A DNA stretch of 64,000 nt from NCBI RefSeq assembly GCF_964204645.1, contig NC_134029.1, forward strand, positions 12,452,850 to 12,516,849. The letters are read 5' to 3'. Shown here piece by piece: positions 43,639 to 55,275 of the stretch; the first letter of the stretch is position 1; each line of letters starts with the position of its first letter. A program made the position numbers and the translations under genes. The notes under the pieces were generated by a model that was not told the origin of the DNA, did not search any database, and saw only the letters and a program-made list of their open reading frames with translations. The DNA is from Tubulanus polymorphus (taxonomy: Eukaryota > Nemertea > Palaeonemertea > Tubulaniformes > Tubulanidae).

Positions 43639-44727
43639 CAATTGTCGCAGGCAACAAAACCAAACTAATGAATTGTCGCGGGCGATAAAACCAAAATAAT
43701 AAATTGTCGCAGGCGATAAAACCAAAAAAATGAATTGTCGCGGGCGATAAAACCAAAATAATGAATTGTCGCGGGCGATAAAACCAAAATATTCAATTGT
43801 CGCGGGCGACAAAACCAAACTAATGAATTGTCGCGGGCGATAAAACCAAAAAAATGAATTGTCGCGTGCGATAAAACCAAAATAATGAATTGTCGCGGGC
43901 GATTAAACCAAAATATTGAAGTGTCGCATGCAATAAAACCACGACAAAAAGAAAAAAAAAATGTCGCGAGCGATAAAACCAAAATAATGAATTGTCGCGG
44001 GCGATAAAACCAAAATATTGAATTGTCGTGGGCGACAAATCCAAAAAATGAATTGTCGCGGGCGATAAAACCAAAATCTTGAATTGTCGCCATTGTCGCG
44101 TGCGACAAAACCAAAATAATGAATTGTCGCGGGCGATAAAACCAAAATAATGAATTGTCGCGGGCGATAAAACCAAAATATTAAATTGTCGTGGGCGACA
44201 AAACCAAAACATTGTTTTGTCGCGGGTGACAAAACCAAATTAATGAATTGTCGCGGGCGATAAAACCAAAATAATGAATTGTCGCGGGCGATAAAACCAA
44301 AATAATGAATTGTCGCTGGCGATAAAACCAAAATATTGAATTGTCGCGGGCAACAAATCCAAAAAATGAATTGTCGCGGCAGAAAAACCAAAATCTTGAA
44401 TTGTCGTGGGCGACAAAACCAAACTAATGAATTGTTGCGGGCGATAAAACCAAAATAATGAATTGTCGCGGGCGATAAAACCGCGACAAAAAAAAATTGT
44501 CGCAGGCGATAAAACCAAAATAATGAATTGTCGCGGGCGATAAAACCAAAATAATGAATTGTCGCGGCCGATAAAACCAAAATATTGAATTGTCATGGGC
44601 GACAAAACCAAAATATTGATTTGTCGCGGGTGACAAAACCAAATTAATGAATTGTCGCGGGCGATAAAACCAAAATAATGAATTGTCGCGGGCGATAAAA
44701 CCAAAATAATGAACCAAAATTATTGTT
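43638..44727. repeat. 31-bp satellite array C
   Basis: Same monomer and orientation as arrays A, B and D. The left edge lies inside the Polinton integrase reading frame (ttttttatc|aattgtcgc). The right edge is the conserved flank boundary, slightly degenerated (attgttttgtcgcgttatt). Confidence 0.92.
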
Positions 44728-46860
44728 TTGTCGCGTTATTTTAGTTTTGTGGTTTTGTCATAACGTCGCCCTCATTTGCATATACGTGTTTTTTTTACGC
44801 ATGGACCTTATCAGCCACCATACTAAAGCCTTAAGGTCGCGTAAAACTCGATAAACACTTCAAGCGACACAGCGAACGATCTCCTTTCCCCTACAGCGAA
44901 CGCTTAACCTAGTAGAGGCTACTAGCCTATGTAGGCCTATGTATATGCGTAGGCCTAACATCCGGACAGATTGGTCGTAGGCCTATTGAATTTAACAACC
45001 CACCTAAATATCGTAAATTTTGTTTTGAAGTTCAATCCAATGACTCCGTTAATAAACGCAACAATTGTACTGTGTTTGTTTGATACAGTAAAGCTCAGTA
45101 CCGGTAGGCCTAAAGCCGCGTCAAACTCGATAAACACTTCAAGCGACACAGCGAACGATCCCTTTCCCCTACAGCGAACGCTTAACTTAGTAGAGGCTAC
45201 TAGCCTATGTAGGCCTATGTATATGCGTAGGCCTAACATCCGGACAGATTGGTCGTAGGCCTATTGAATTTAACAACCCACCTAAATATCGTAAATTTTG
45301 TTTTGAAGTTCAATCCAATGACTCCGTTAATAAACGCAACAATTGTACTGTGTTTGTTTGATACAGTAAAGCTCAGTACCGGTAGGCCTAAAGCCGCGTC
45401 AAACTCGATAAACACTTCAAGCGACACAGCGAACGATCCCTTTCCCCCACAGCGAACGCTTACTCCGAATGTCAAGTCAGTCCAGCATACGGATAGGAGT
45501 GTGTTATATACTTGTATTTAGTAAATAACTTGTGCATTTGACAATGATCGGTATGTACTGTAGGAAATATAGAGTATTGATGGTATTGATATAGAGGTTG
45601 AAGCCCGCGGCCGAATAAAGTAATATATTCTTTTATTTTGATACCTCGTCGACATAACAGCTTTTCTCCGCTATATCTCTTCGGCGTGTTTAGTTTAGGC
45701 CTACGATTGCCCGGTACACTAAAGATTTATCTTAGTAAATACACGGTTAATTCGGTAAAGAAAAATATGTATTGTTATACTAACTCCTTGAAACTCGCAG
45801 CCAAATCACTGGTAGTAATAAATTAATTTGTACTCGATTTGATTCTCATGATGAGGAGAAACTCGCAGCTGATCCCCGGAACGACGATGTAGTAACACAC
45901 GTCGATTTGTCGATGTTTACGGCTTGACAGTGCTTTTAAAATCTAAAGTAGTAAATTTCAAGTGTATCGATTTGATTATGATTTGATGAGGAAAATGGGC
46001 TATTGTTAAAATCACTGTTTGAAGACCGCGACTGAATTTGAAGTCTGCGGCAATAAATTAGTTCATTTATACTTGAATTGATAATCGAAGTGACAGTCGG
46101 ACTGCGGGTTGATTTCGGGATAACGACTCGAAAAACATGTCGCCCCATTGAATGGGGCTAAATTTTCGATGTTTACGGCCCGACAGCGCTTTTGTAACGA
46201 TGATTCGTGAAAAAACACGCGGGCTATTTGTAGATCTCAGTGAGCTGAACGATATTATATGGATTGTATATGAAACAGCGGTAAGGTAACAAAGCCTATG
46301 TTCTTTTGGTAAAAATAGTGTGGAAGAAAATAATAATAAAAATAATCACGCGGATATCAATAGGGTTTTCTGTGAAATAACAGAAAACCCTAATAATAAT
46401 GATCACGCGGATATCAATAGGGTTTTCTGTGAAATAACAGAAAACCCTAATAATAATCACGTGGATATCAATAGGGTTTTCTGTGAAATAACAGAAAACC
46501 CTAACAAATATAGCTGCAAAGCAGCGATAACGGGTTTTCTGCACAGTCTTAGAATCCTGTTCAACGGGGGATTTCAACAAAGCATTTTATAAGGCTCAAC
46601 ATCAGCCATTACTAAACAGGCTATTAGGAAACAGTATCAATTATAGGTCGCCCAAATGGCTCAGCAGTTATCTCTGAACGGAAACTTGTAACCGAAATCA
46701 ACGGAACGCCTCATCTTGGAATGAGACAGTCTAACTAGTGAAGTCACGCAAGGTAGTATCCTAAGTCGTCTTCTGTTTAATGTCCTGACAAATGACATAC
46801 ACAGTAATCCAAAATATACCAGACCGAGTTCGACCACACTGTTCGACCAAGAAACTTAAT
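44728..46860. repeat. Composite repeat, copy C
   Basis: The flank is interrupted by two tandem copies (period 278 bp, about 44906 and 45184) of a block with 'tagaggctactagcctatg' and 'aacatccggacagattggtc'. It then resumes at about 45440 and continues through 45893 with the common right part, including the three-copy hairpin array and the LINE remnant (46575-46815). It ends at a short satellite array inside the motif 'aatgttccgacaa'. Confidence 0.82.
46345..46503. repeat. Three-copy hairpin array
   Basis: Three copies of the unit with the exact AGGGTTTTCTGT/ACAGAAAACCCT stem, at the position homologous to 34697-34796 (two copies). Confidence 0.88.
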
Positions 46861-46865
46861 GTTCC

Positions 46866-47175
46866 GACAAAACCACGGGCGACAAAACCAAAATTATGAA
46901 TTGTCGCGGGTGACAAAAACAAAAATATTGAATTGTCACGGGCGACAAAACAAAAATAATGAATTGTCGCGGGCAATAAAACCAAAATAATGAATGGTCG
47001 CGGGCGGTAAAACCACAATAATGAATTGACGCGGGCGTTAAAACCAAAATATTGAATTGTCGCGGGCGATAAAAGCAAAATAATGAATTGTTGCGGACGA
47101 CAAAAACAAAATATTGAATTGTTGCGTGCGACAAAACCAAAATAATGAATTGTCGCGGGCGACAAAACCAAACTA
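46866..47175. repeat. Short 31-bp satellite array
   Basis: About ten monomers of the same satellite, more diverged (for example 'gaatggtcgcgggcggtaa'). The array is seeded in the composite unit where its own 'ccgacaa' motif resembles the satellite core. It ends at the start of the next dispersed element. Confidence 0.85.
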
Positions 47176-48432
47176 GGGGTCCAGGGACACCATGCTCACT
47201 TGGGAAATGGTTTCAAATGCTCAACAATCTGACAATTTCAATACATAACGCCCTCTAGTGACCATATACAAAAACCAATGACATTGAAAGCCACAACTAT
47301 CATAGAACATGTGAGCAGCTTTGATTTTGTAATTGATTGTGATAACAAAATATGCCTCGTTACCAATTTAATATGGAAATACTAAGCCATTCTACTATTC
47401 AGCGCCCCCTGGTGACTATATGGAATAACTAATGTCCTTAAAAACTCACCACAATCATAGACGATGTCATGAACTACAACTTTGCAATGGATCATGGTAA
47501 CAAACTATGCCTAGGTACCAATCTAATAAGGAAAAACTAAGCTTTTCTACTATTCAACGCCCCCTGGTGACTATATGGAATAACTAATGTCCTTAAAAAC
47601 TCACCACAATCATAGGCGATGTCATGAACTACAACTTTGCAATTGATCATGGTAACAAAATATGCCTTGGTACAAATATAATATAGCAATACTAAGTTAT
47701 TGTATTATTCAACGCCCCCTGATGGCCACATACAAAAACAAATGACCTTGAAACTCACCAAAATCATAGAACACGTTATGGGCTACAACTTTCCAATTAA
47801 ATATAGTAACACAATATACTCAGGTATCAATTTAATGTGGAAAAACCTTTTCCCACCTTCGAATGAGTAGTGATGACACCAAGATGGCCGCCAATTGCGT
47901 CATAATTGGCTGATCAAAAATACCTGTCCCAGGTATAAAATACCCCTCTCTAAAGAAAACCCATCAGCAATTGCAATGAGAAATGGCAAACCAGTAGGAA
48001 CCTACATGACCTAGAATTCTGGCCAAAATTGACATTTTTGGGCACTAAAAAGGTCATAGGACGGCCATCTTGAGTCAGATCGACCCAATTTTCATATGCT
48101 GATGGGCCTTTGGTAGATTCAAATATAAACGAAAGATCAAGGTAATTGATCAAAGCGTCTTCAAAATTTCCCACGAAAACTTCGAAAATGTTTAAAAAGT
48201 GCTGATTTTGGCAAACAACAATGGCTGCCAGTCGGCCATCTTGAATCTGACAGGGCCAGTTTTTGGGCTGACGATGTGTCTAGGGTAGATACATGTATGA
48301 ACCAAATATCAAGACATTACCTTGAAGCGTCTTCAAAACTTCCAAAAATAACTGGATTCCGTCTATGGACGGCGACCGGACGAAAAGTGAACACAATAGC
48401 CCGCTGGGACTAAAGTCCCAAGTGGACTGAAA
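47165..48432. mobile_element. Dispersed element with ~166-bp tandem core
   Basis: It begins 'actaggggtccagggacacc' and ends with 'gcgggctattgtg'-type sequence (on the minus strand) and 'ggactaaagtcccaagtgg'. The core holds about four tandem units with 'cgccccctggtgactatatg' and 'aaactcaccacaatcatag' at about 166-bp spacing (47400-47850). Fragments of the same family occur in introns at 6800-7120, 9415-9500, 10230-10400 (inverted), 19690-19860 and 21540-21605. The structure recalls tandem-core elements such as oyster 'pearl' repeats, but the family is not identified. Confidence 0.65.
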
Positions 48433-51400
48433 AAGAATTGTCGCGGGCGATAAAACCAAACTAATGAATTGTCGCGGGCGATAAACAAAAATATTGAATT
48501 GTCGCGGGCAATAAAACCAAAATAATGAATTGTCTCGGGCGATAAAACCAAAATAATGAATTGTCTCGGGCGATAAAACCAAAATAATGAATTGTCGCGG
48601 GCGACAAAACCAAAATAATGAATTGTCGCGGGCGATAAAACAAAAATATTGAATTGTCGCGGGCAATAAAACCAAAATAATGAATTGTCTCAGGCGATAA
48701 AACCAAAATGATGAATTGTCTCGGGCGATAAAACCAAAATAATGAATTGTCGCGGGTGATAAAACCAAAATAATGAACTGTCTCGGGCGACAAAACCAAA
48801 ATAATGAACTGTCTCGGGCGACAAAACCAAAATAATGAATTGTTGCGGACGATAAAAACAAAATATTGAATTGTCGCGGGCGATAAAACCAAAATATTGA
48901 ATTGTCGCGGGCGACAAAACCAAAAAAAAAAAATTGTCGCGGGCGACAAAAACAAAGTATAAAACCAAAATAATGAATTATCGCGGGCGATAAAACCAAA
49001 ATAATGAATTTTCGCGGGCGACAAAACCAAAATAATGAATTGTCGCGGGCGACAAAACCAAAATAATGAATTGTCGCGGGCGATAAAACCAAAATATTGA
49101 ATTGTCGCGGGCGACAAAACCAAAAAAAAAATTGTCGGGCGATAAAACCAAAATAATGAATTATCGTGGGCGATAAAACCAAAATATTGAATTGTCGCGG
49201 GCGACAAAACCAAAATATTGAATTGTCGTGGGCGACAAAACAAACAAAAAATTGTCGCGGGCGACAAAAACAAAAAATAAAACCAAAATAATGAATTGTC
49301 GCGGGCGACAAAACCAAAATAATGAATTGTCGCAGGCGATAAAACCAAAATAATGAATTGTCTCGGGCCACAAAACCAAAATATTGAATTGTCACGGGCG
49401 ACAAAACAAAACAAAAATTGTCGCAGGCGACAAAAACAAAATATAAAACCAAAATATTGAATTGTCGCTGGCGATAAAACCAAAGTAATGAATTGTCGTG
49501 GGCGATAAAACCAAAATAATGAATTGTCTCTGGCGACAAAAACAAAATATTGAATTGTCACGTGCGACAAAACCAAAATAATGAATTGTCGCGGGCGACA
49601 AAACCAAAATAATGAATTGTTGCTGGCAATAAAACCAAAATAATGAATTGTCTCGTGCGACAAAACCAAAATAATGAATTGTCTCGGGCGACAAAACAAA
49701 AATAATGAATTGTCGCAGGCGATAAAACCAAAATAATGAATTATCGCGGGCGACAAAACCAAAATATTGAATTGTCGCGGGCAACAAAACCAAAAAAAAA
49801 ATTGTCGCGGACGACAAGAACAAAATATAAAACCAAAATAATGAATTGTCTCGGGCGACAAAACCAAAATAATGAATTGTCTCGCGCGACAAAACCAAAA
49901 TAATGAATTGTCGCGGGCCATAAAACCAAAATAATGAATTATCACGGGCGACAAAAACCAAAATATTGAATTGTCAAGGGCAATAAAACCAAAATAATGA
50001 ATTGTCGCGGGCGACAAAACCAAAATATTGAATTGTCGCGGGCGACAAAACCAAAAAAAAATTGTCGCGGGCGACAAAAACAAAATATAAAACCAAAATA
50101 ATGAATTGTCGTGGGCGATAAAACCAAAATAATGAATTGTCTCTGGCGACAAAAACAAAATATTGAATTGTCACGTGCGACAAAACCAAAATAATGAATT
50201 GTCGTGGGCGATAAAACCAAAATAATGAATTGTCTCTGGCGACAAAAACAAAATATTGAATTGTCACGTGCGACAAAACCAAAATAATGAATTGTCACGG
50301 GCGACAAAACCAAAATAATGAATTGTTGCGGGCAATAAAACCAAAATAATGAATTGTCTCGTGCGACAAAACCAAAATAATGAATTGTCTCGGGCGACAA
50401 AACCAAAATAGTGAATTGTCGAGGGCGATAAAACCAAAATAATGAATTATCGCGGGCGACAAAACCAAAATATTGAATTGTCGCGGGCAACAAAACCAAA
50501 AAAAAGTTGTCGCGGATGACAAGAACAAAATATAAAACCAAAATAATGAATTGTCTCGGGCGACAAAACCAAAATAATGAATTGTGTCGCGCGACAAAAC
50601 CAAAATAATGAATTGTCGCGGGCGATAAAACCAAAATAATGAATTATCGCGGGCGACAAAACCAAAATATTGAATTGTCGGGGGCAACAAAACCAAAAAA
50701 AAAATTGTCGCGGACGACAAGAACAAAATATAAAACCAAAATAATGAATTGTCTCGGGCGACAAAACCAAAATAATGAATTGTCTCGCGCGACAAAACCA
50801 AAATAATGAATTGTCGCGGGCCATAAAACCAAAATAATGAATTATCACGGGCGACAAAAACCAAAATATTGAATTGTCAAGGGCAATAAAACCAAAATAA
50901 TGAATTGTCGCGGGCGACAAAAACAAAATATTGAATTGTCACGTGCGACAAAACCAAAATAATGAATTGTCGCGGGCGACAAAACCAAAATAATGAATTG
51001 TTGCGGGCAATAAAACCAAAATAATGAATTGTCTCGTGCGACAAAACCAAAATAATGAATTGTCTCGGGCGACAAAACCAAAATAGTGAATTGTTGCGGG
51101 CGATAAAACCAAAATAATGAATTATCGCGGGCGAGAAAACCAAAGTAATGAATTGTCGTGGGCGATAAAACCAAAATAATGAATTGTCTCTGGCGACAAA
51201 AACAAAATATTGAATTGTCACGTGCGACAAAACCAAAATAATGAATTGTCGCGGGCGATAAAACCAAAAAATGAATTATCACGGGCGAAAAAACCAAAAT
51301 ATTGAATTGTCGCGGGCGATTAAACCAAACTAATGAATTGTCGCTGGAGATAAAACCAAAGTAATGAATTGTCGCGGACGATAAAACCAAAATATTGAAT

Positions 51401-54400
51401 TGTCCGAGCGACAAAACCAAACTAATGAATTGTTGCGGGCGACAAAACCAAAAAAAAAATTGTCGGGCGATAAAACCAAAATAATGAATTATCGTGGGCG
51501 ATAAAACCAAAATATTGAATTGTCGCGGGCGACAAAACCAAAATATTGAATTGTCGTGGGCGACAAAACAAACAAAAAATTGTCGCGGGCGACAAAAACA
51601 AAAAATAAAACCAAAATAATTAATTGTCGCGGGCGACAAAACCAAAATAATGAATTGTCGCAGGCGATAAAACCAAAATAATGAATTGTCTCGGGCGACA
51701 AAACCAAAATATTGAATTGTCACGGGCGACAAAACAAAACAAAAATTGTCGCAGGCGACAAAAACAAAATATAAAACCAAAATATTGAATTGTCGCTGGC
51801 GATAAAACCAAAGTAATGAATTGTCGTGGGCGATAAAACCAAAATAATGAATTGTCTCTGGCGACAAAAACAAAATATTGAATTGTCACGTGCGACAAAA
51901 CCAAAATAATGAATTGTCGCGGGCGACAAAACCAAAATAATGAATTGTTGCTGGCAATAAAACCAAAATAATGAATTGTCTCGTGCGACAAAACCAAAAT
52001 AATGAATTGTCTCGGGCGACAAAACCAAAATAATGAATTGTCGCAGGCGATAAAACCAAAATAATGAATTATCGCGGGCGACAAAACCAAAATATTGAAT
52101 TGTCGCGGGCAACAAAACCAAAAAAAAAAATTGTCGCGGACGACAAGAACAAAATATAAAACCAAAATAATGAATTGTCTCGGGCGACAAAACCAAAATA
52201 ATGAATTGTCTCGCGCGACAAAACCAAAATAATGAATTGTCGCGGGCCATAAAACCAAAATAATGAATTATCACGGGCGACAAAAACCAAAATATTGAAT
52301 TGTCAAGGGCAATAAAACCAAAATAATGAATTGTCGCGGGCGACAAAACCAAAATATTGAATTTTCGCGGGCGACAAAACCAAAAAAAAAATTGTCGCGG
52401 GCGACAAAAACAAAATATAAAACCAAAATAATGAATTATCACGGGCGACAAAAACCAAAATATTGAATTGTCAAGGGCAATAAAACCAAAATAATGAATT
52501 GTCGCGGGCGACAAAACCAAAATATTGAATTGTCGCGGGCGACAAAACCAAAAAAAAAATTGTCGCGGGCGACAAAAACAAAATATAAAACCAAAATAAT
52601 GAATTGTCACTGGCGATAAAACCAAAGTAATGAATTGTCGTGGGCGATAAAACCAAAATAATGAATTGTTGCGGGCAATAAAACCAAAATAATGAATTGT
52701 CTCGTGCGACAAAACAAAAATAATGAATTGTCTCGTGCGACAAAACCAAAATAATGAATTGTCTCGGGCGACAAAACCAAAATAATGAATTGTCGCGGGC
52801 GATAAAACCAAAATAATGAATTATCGCGGGCGACAAAACCAAAATATTGAATTGTCTCGTGCGACAAAACCAAAATAATGAATTGTCTTGGGCGACAAAA
52901 CCAAAATAATGAATTGTCGCGGGCGACAAAACCAAAATATTGAATTGTCGCGGGCGACAAAACCAAAAAAAAATTGTCGCGGGCAACAAAACCAAAAAAA
53001 AAATTGTCGCGGACGACAAGAACAAAATATAAAACCAAAATAATGAATTGTCTCGGGCGACAAAACCAAAATAATGAATTGTTGCGGGCAATAAAACCAA
53101 AATAATGAATTGTCTCGTGCGACAAAACCAAAATAATGAATTGTCGCGGGCGACAAAACAAAAATAATGAATTGTTGCGGGCGATAAAACCAAAATAATG
53201 AATTGTCTCGGGCGACAAAACCAAAATAATGAATTGTTGCGGGCGATAAAACCAAAATAATGGATTATCACGGGCGACAAAACCAAAATATTGAATTGTC
53301 GCGGGCAACAAAACAAAACAAAAAATTGTCGCGGACGACAAAAACAAAATATAAAACCAAAATAATGAATTGTCTCGGGCGACAAAACCAAAAAGAAGAA
53401 TTGTCGCGTGCGACAAAACCAATCTAATGAATTATCGCGGGCGACAAAACCAAAAAAAGAATTGTCGGGGCGACAAAACCAAAATATTGAATTGTCGCGG
53501 GCAACAAAACCAAAAAAAAAATTGTCGCGGACGACAAGAACAAAATATAAAACCAAAATAATGAATTGTCTCGGGCGACAAAACCAAAATAATGAATTGT
53601 CTCGTGCGACAAAACCAAAATAATGAATTGTCGCGGGCCATAAAACCAAAATAATGAATTATCACGGGCGACAAAAACCAAAATATTGAATTGTCAGGGG
53701 CGACAAAACCAAAATATTGAATTGTCGCGGGCAACAAAACCAAAAAAAAATTGTCGCGGGCGACAAAAACAAAATATAAAACCAAAATAATGAATTGTCG
53801 CGGGCGACAAAACCAAAAGAAGAATTGTCGCGGGCGACAAAACCAAAATAATGAATTGTCGCTGGAGATAAAACCAAAGCAATGAATTGTCGTGGGCGAT
53901 AAACCAAAATATTGAATTGTCGCGGGCGACAAAACCAAACTAATGAATTGTCGCGGGCGATAAAACCAAAATAATGAATCATCGCGGGCGACAAAACCAA
54001 AATATTGAATTGTCGCGGGCAACAAAACCAAAAAAAAAATTGTCGCAGCGACAAAACCAAAATAATGAATTGTCGCGGGCGACAAAACCAAAATGGTGAA
54101 TTGTCCAGGCAACAAAACCAAAATGGTGAATTGTCGCGGGCGATAAAACCAAAATAATGAATTGTCTCGGGCGACAAAACCAAAATAATGAATTATCGCG
54201 GGCGACAAAACCAAAATATTGAATTGTCGCGGTCAACAAAACCAAAAAAAAAATTGTCGCGGACGACAAAACAAAATATAAAACCAATCTAATGAATTGT
54301 CGCGGGCGACAAAACCAAAAAAAGAATTGTCGGGGCGACAAAACCAAAATAATGAATTGTCGCGGGCGATAAAACCAAAATAATGAATTGTCGCGGACGA

Positions 54401-55275
54401 CAAAACCCAAATGGTGATTTGTCGCGGGCGACAAAACCAAAATAATGAATTGTCGCAGGCGATAAAACCGTAATAATGAATTGTCGCGGGCGATAAAACC
54501 AAAATAATGAATTTTCTCGGGCGATAAAACCAAAATAATGAATTGTCCAGGCAACAAAACCAAAATGGTGAATTGTCGCGGGCGATAAAACCAAAATAAT
54601 GAATTATCGCGGGCGACAAAACCAAAATATTGAATCGTCGCAGGCAACAAAACCAAAAAAAAATTGTTGCGGACGACAAAAACAAAATATTAAAAGATAA
54701 TAATGAATTGTCTCGGGCGACAAAACCAAAATGAAGAATTGTCTCGTGCGATAAAACCAAAATAATGAATTGTCGCGGGCGATAAAACCAAAATAATGAA
54801 TAATCGCGGGCGACAAAACCAAAATATTGAATTGTCGCGGGCAACAAAACCGAACAAAAAATTGTTGCGGACGACAAAAACAAAATATTAAAAAATAATA
54901 ATGAATTGTCTCGGGCGACAAAACCAAAAAGATGAATTGTCGCGGGCGACAAAACCAAAATAATGAATTGTCGCTGGAGATAAAACCAAAGTAATGAATT
55001 GTTGCAGCCGATAAAACCAAAATATTGAATTGTCGCGGGCGACAAAACCAAAATATTGAACTGTCGCGGGCAACAAAACCAAACTAATGAATTGTCGCGG
55101 GCGACAAAACCAAAAAAAGAATTGTCGGGGCGAGAAAACCAAAATAATGAATTGTCGAGGGCGATAAAACCAAAGTAATGAATTGTCGTGGGCGATAAAA
55201 CCAAAATATTGAATTTTTCGCGGGCGACAAATCCAAAATATTGAATTTTCGCGGGCGACAAAATCAAAATCATTG
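48433..55275. repeat. 31-bp satellite array D (6.8 kb)
   Basis: This is the largest array, with the same orientation as the others. Many monomers carry recurring deletions producing the 'caaaatataaaacc' and 'caaaaaaaaaattg' variants. The left edge abuts the tandem-core element; the right edge is the conserved boundary. Minus-strand frames reach 565 codons (48461-50158) purely because of the stop-free monomer. Confidence 0.95.
49130..52330. repeat. Nested higher-order duplications in array D
   Basis: The block 49130-49990 recurs at about 51460-52320 (offset 2328-2329). The block 49392-49961 recurs at 50295-50864 (offset 903). Private variants such as 'gtcgcgggccataaaac' mark the copies. Offsets are not exact multiples of 31 because of internal deletions. 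Confidence 0.82.

Noticed and set aside
44955-45521. ORFs of 80-95 codons duplicated on both strands
   Set aside because: They come from the 278-bp tandem block and are also present, broken, at 58443-58668. This is repeat sequence, not gene.
48461-50158. A 565-codon minus-strand ORF and dozens of similar ORFs (up to 409 codons at 1880-3109)
   Set aside because: They are translations of the 31-bp satellite, which lacks stops on the minus strand in all frames. There is no unique sequence, start context or domain.
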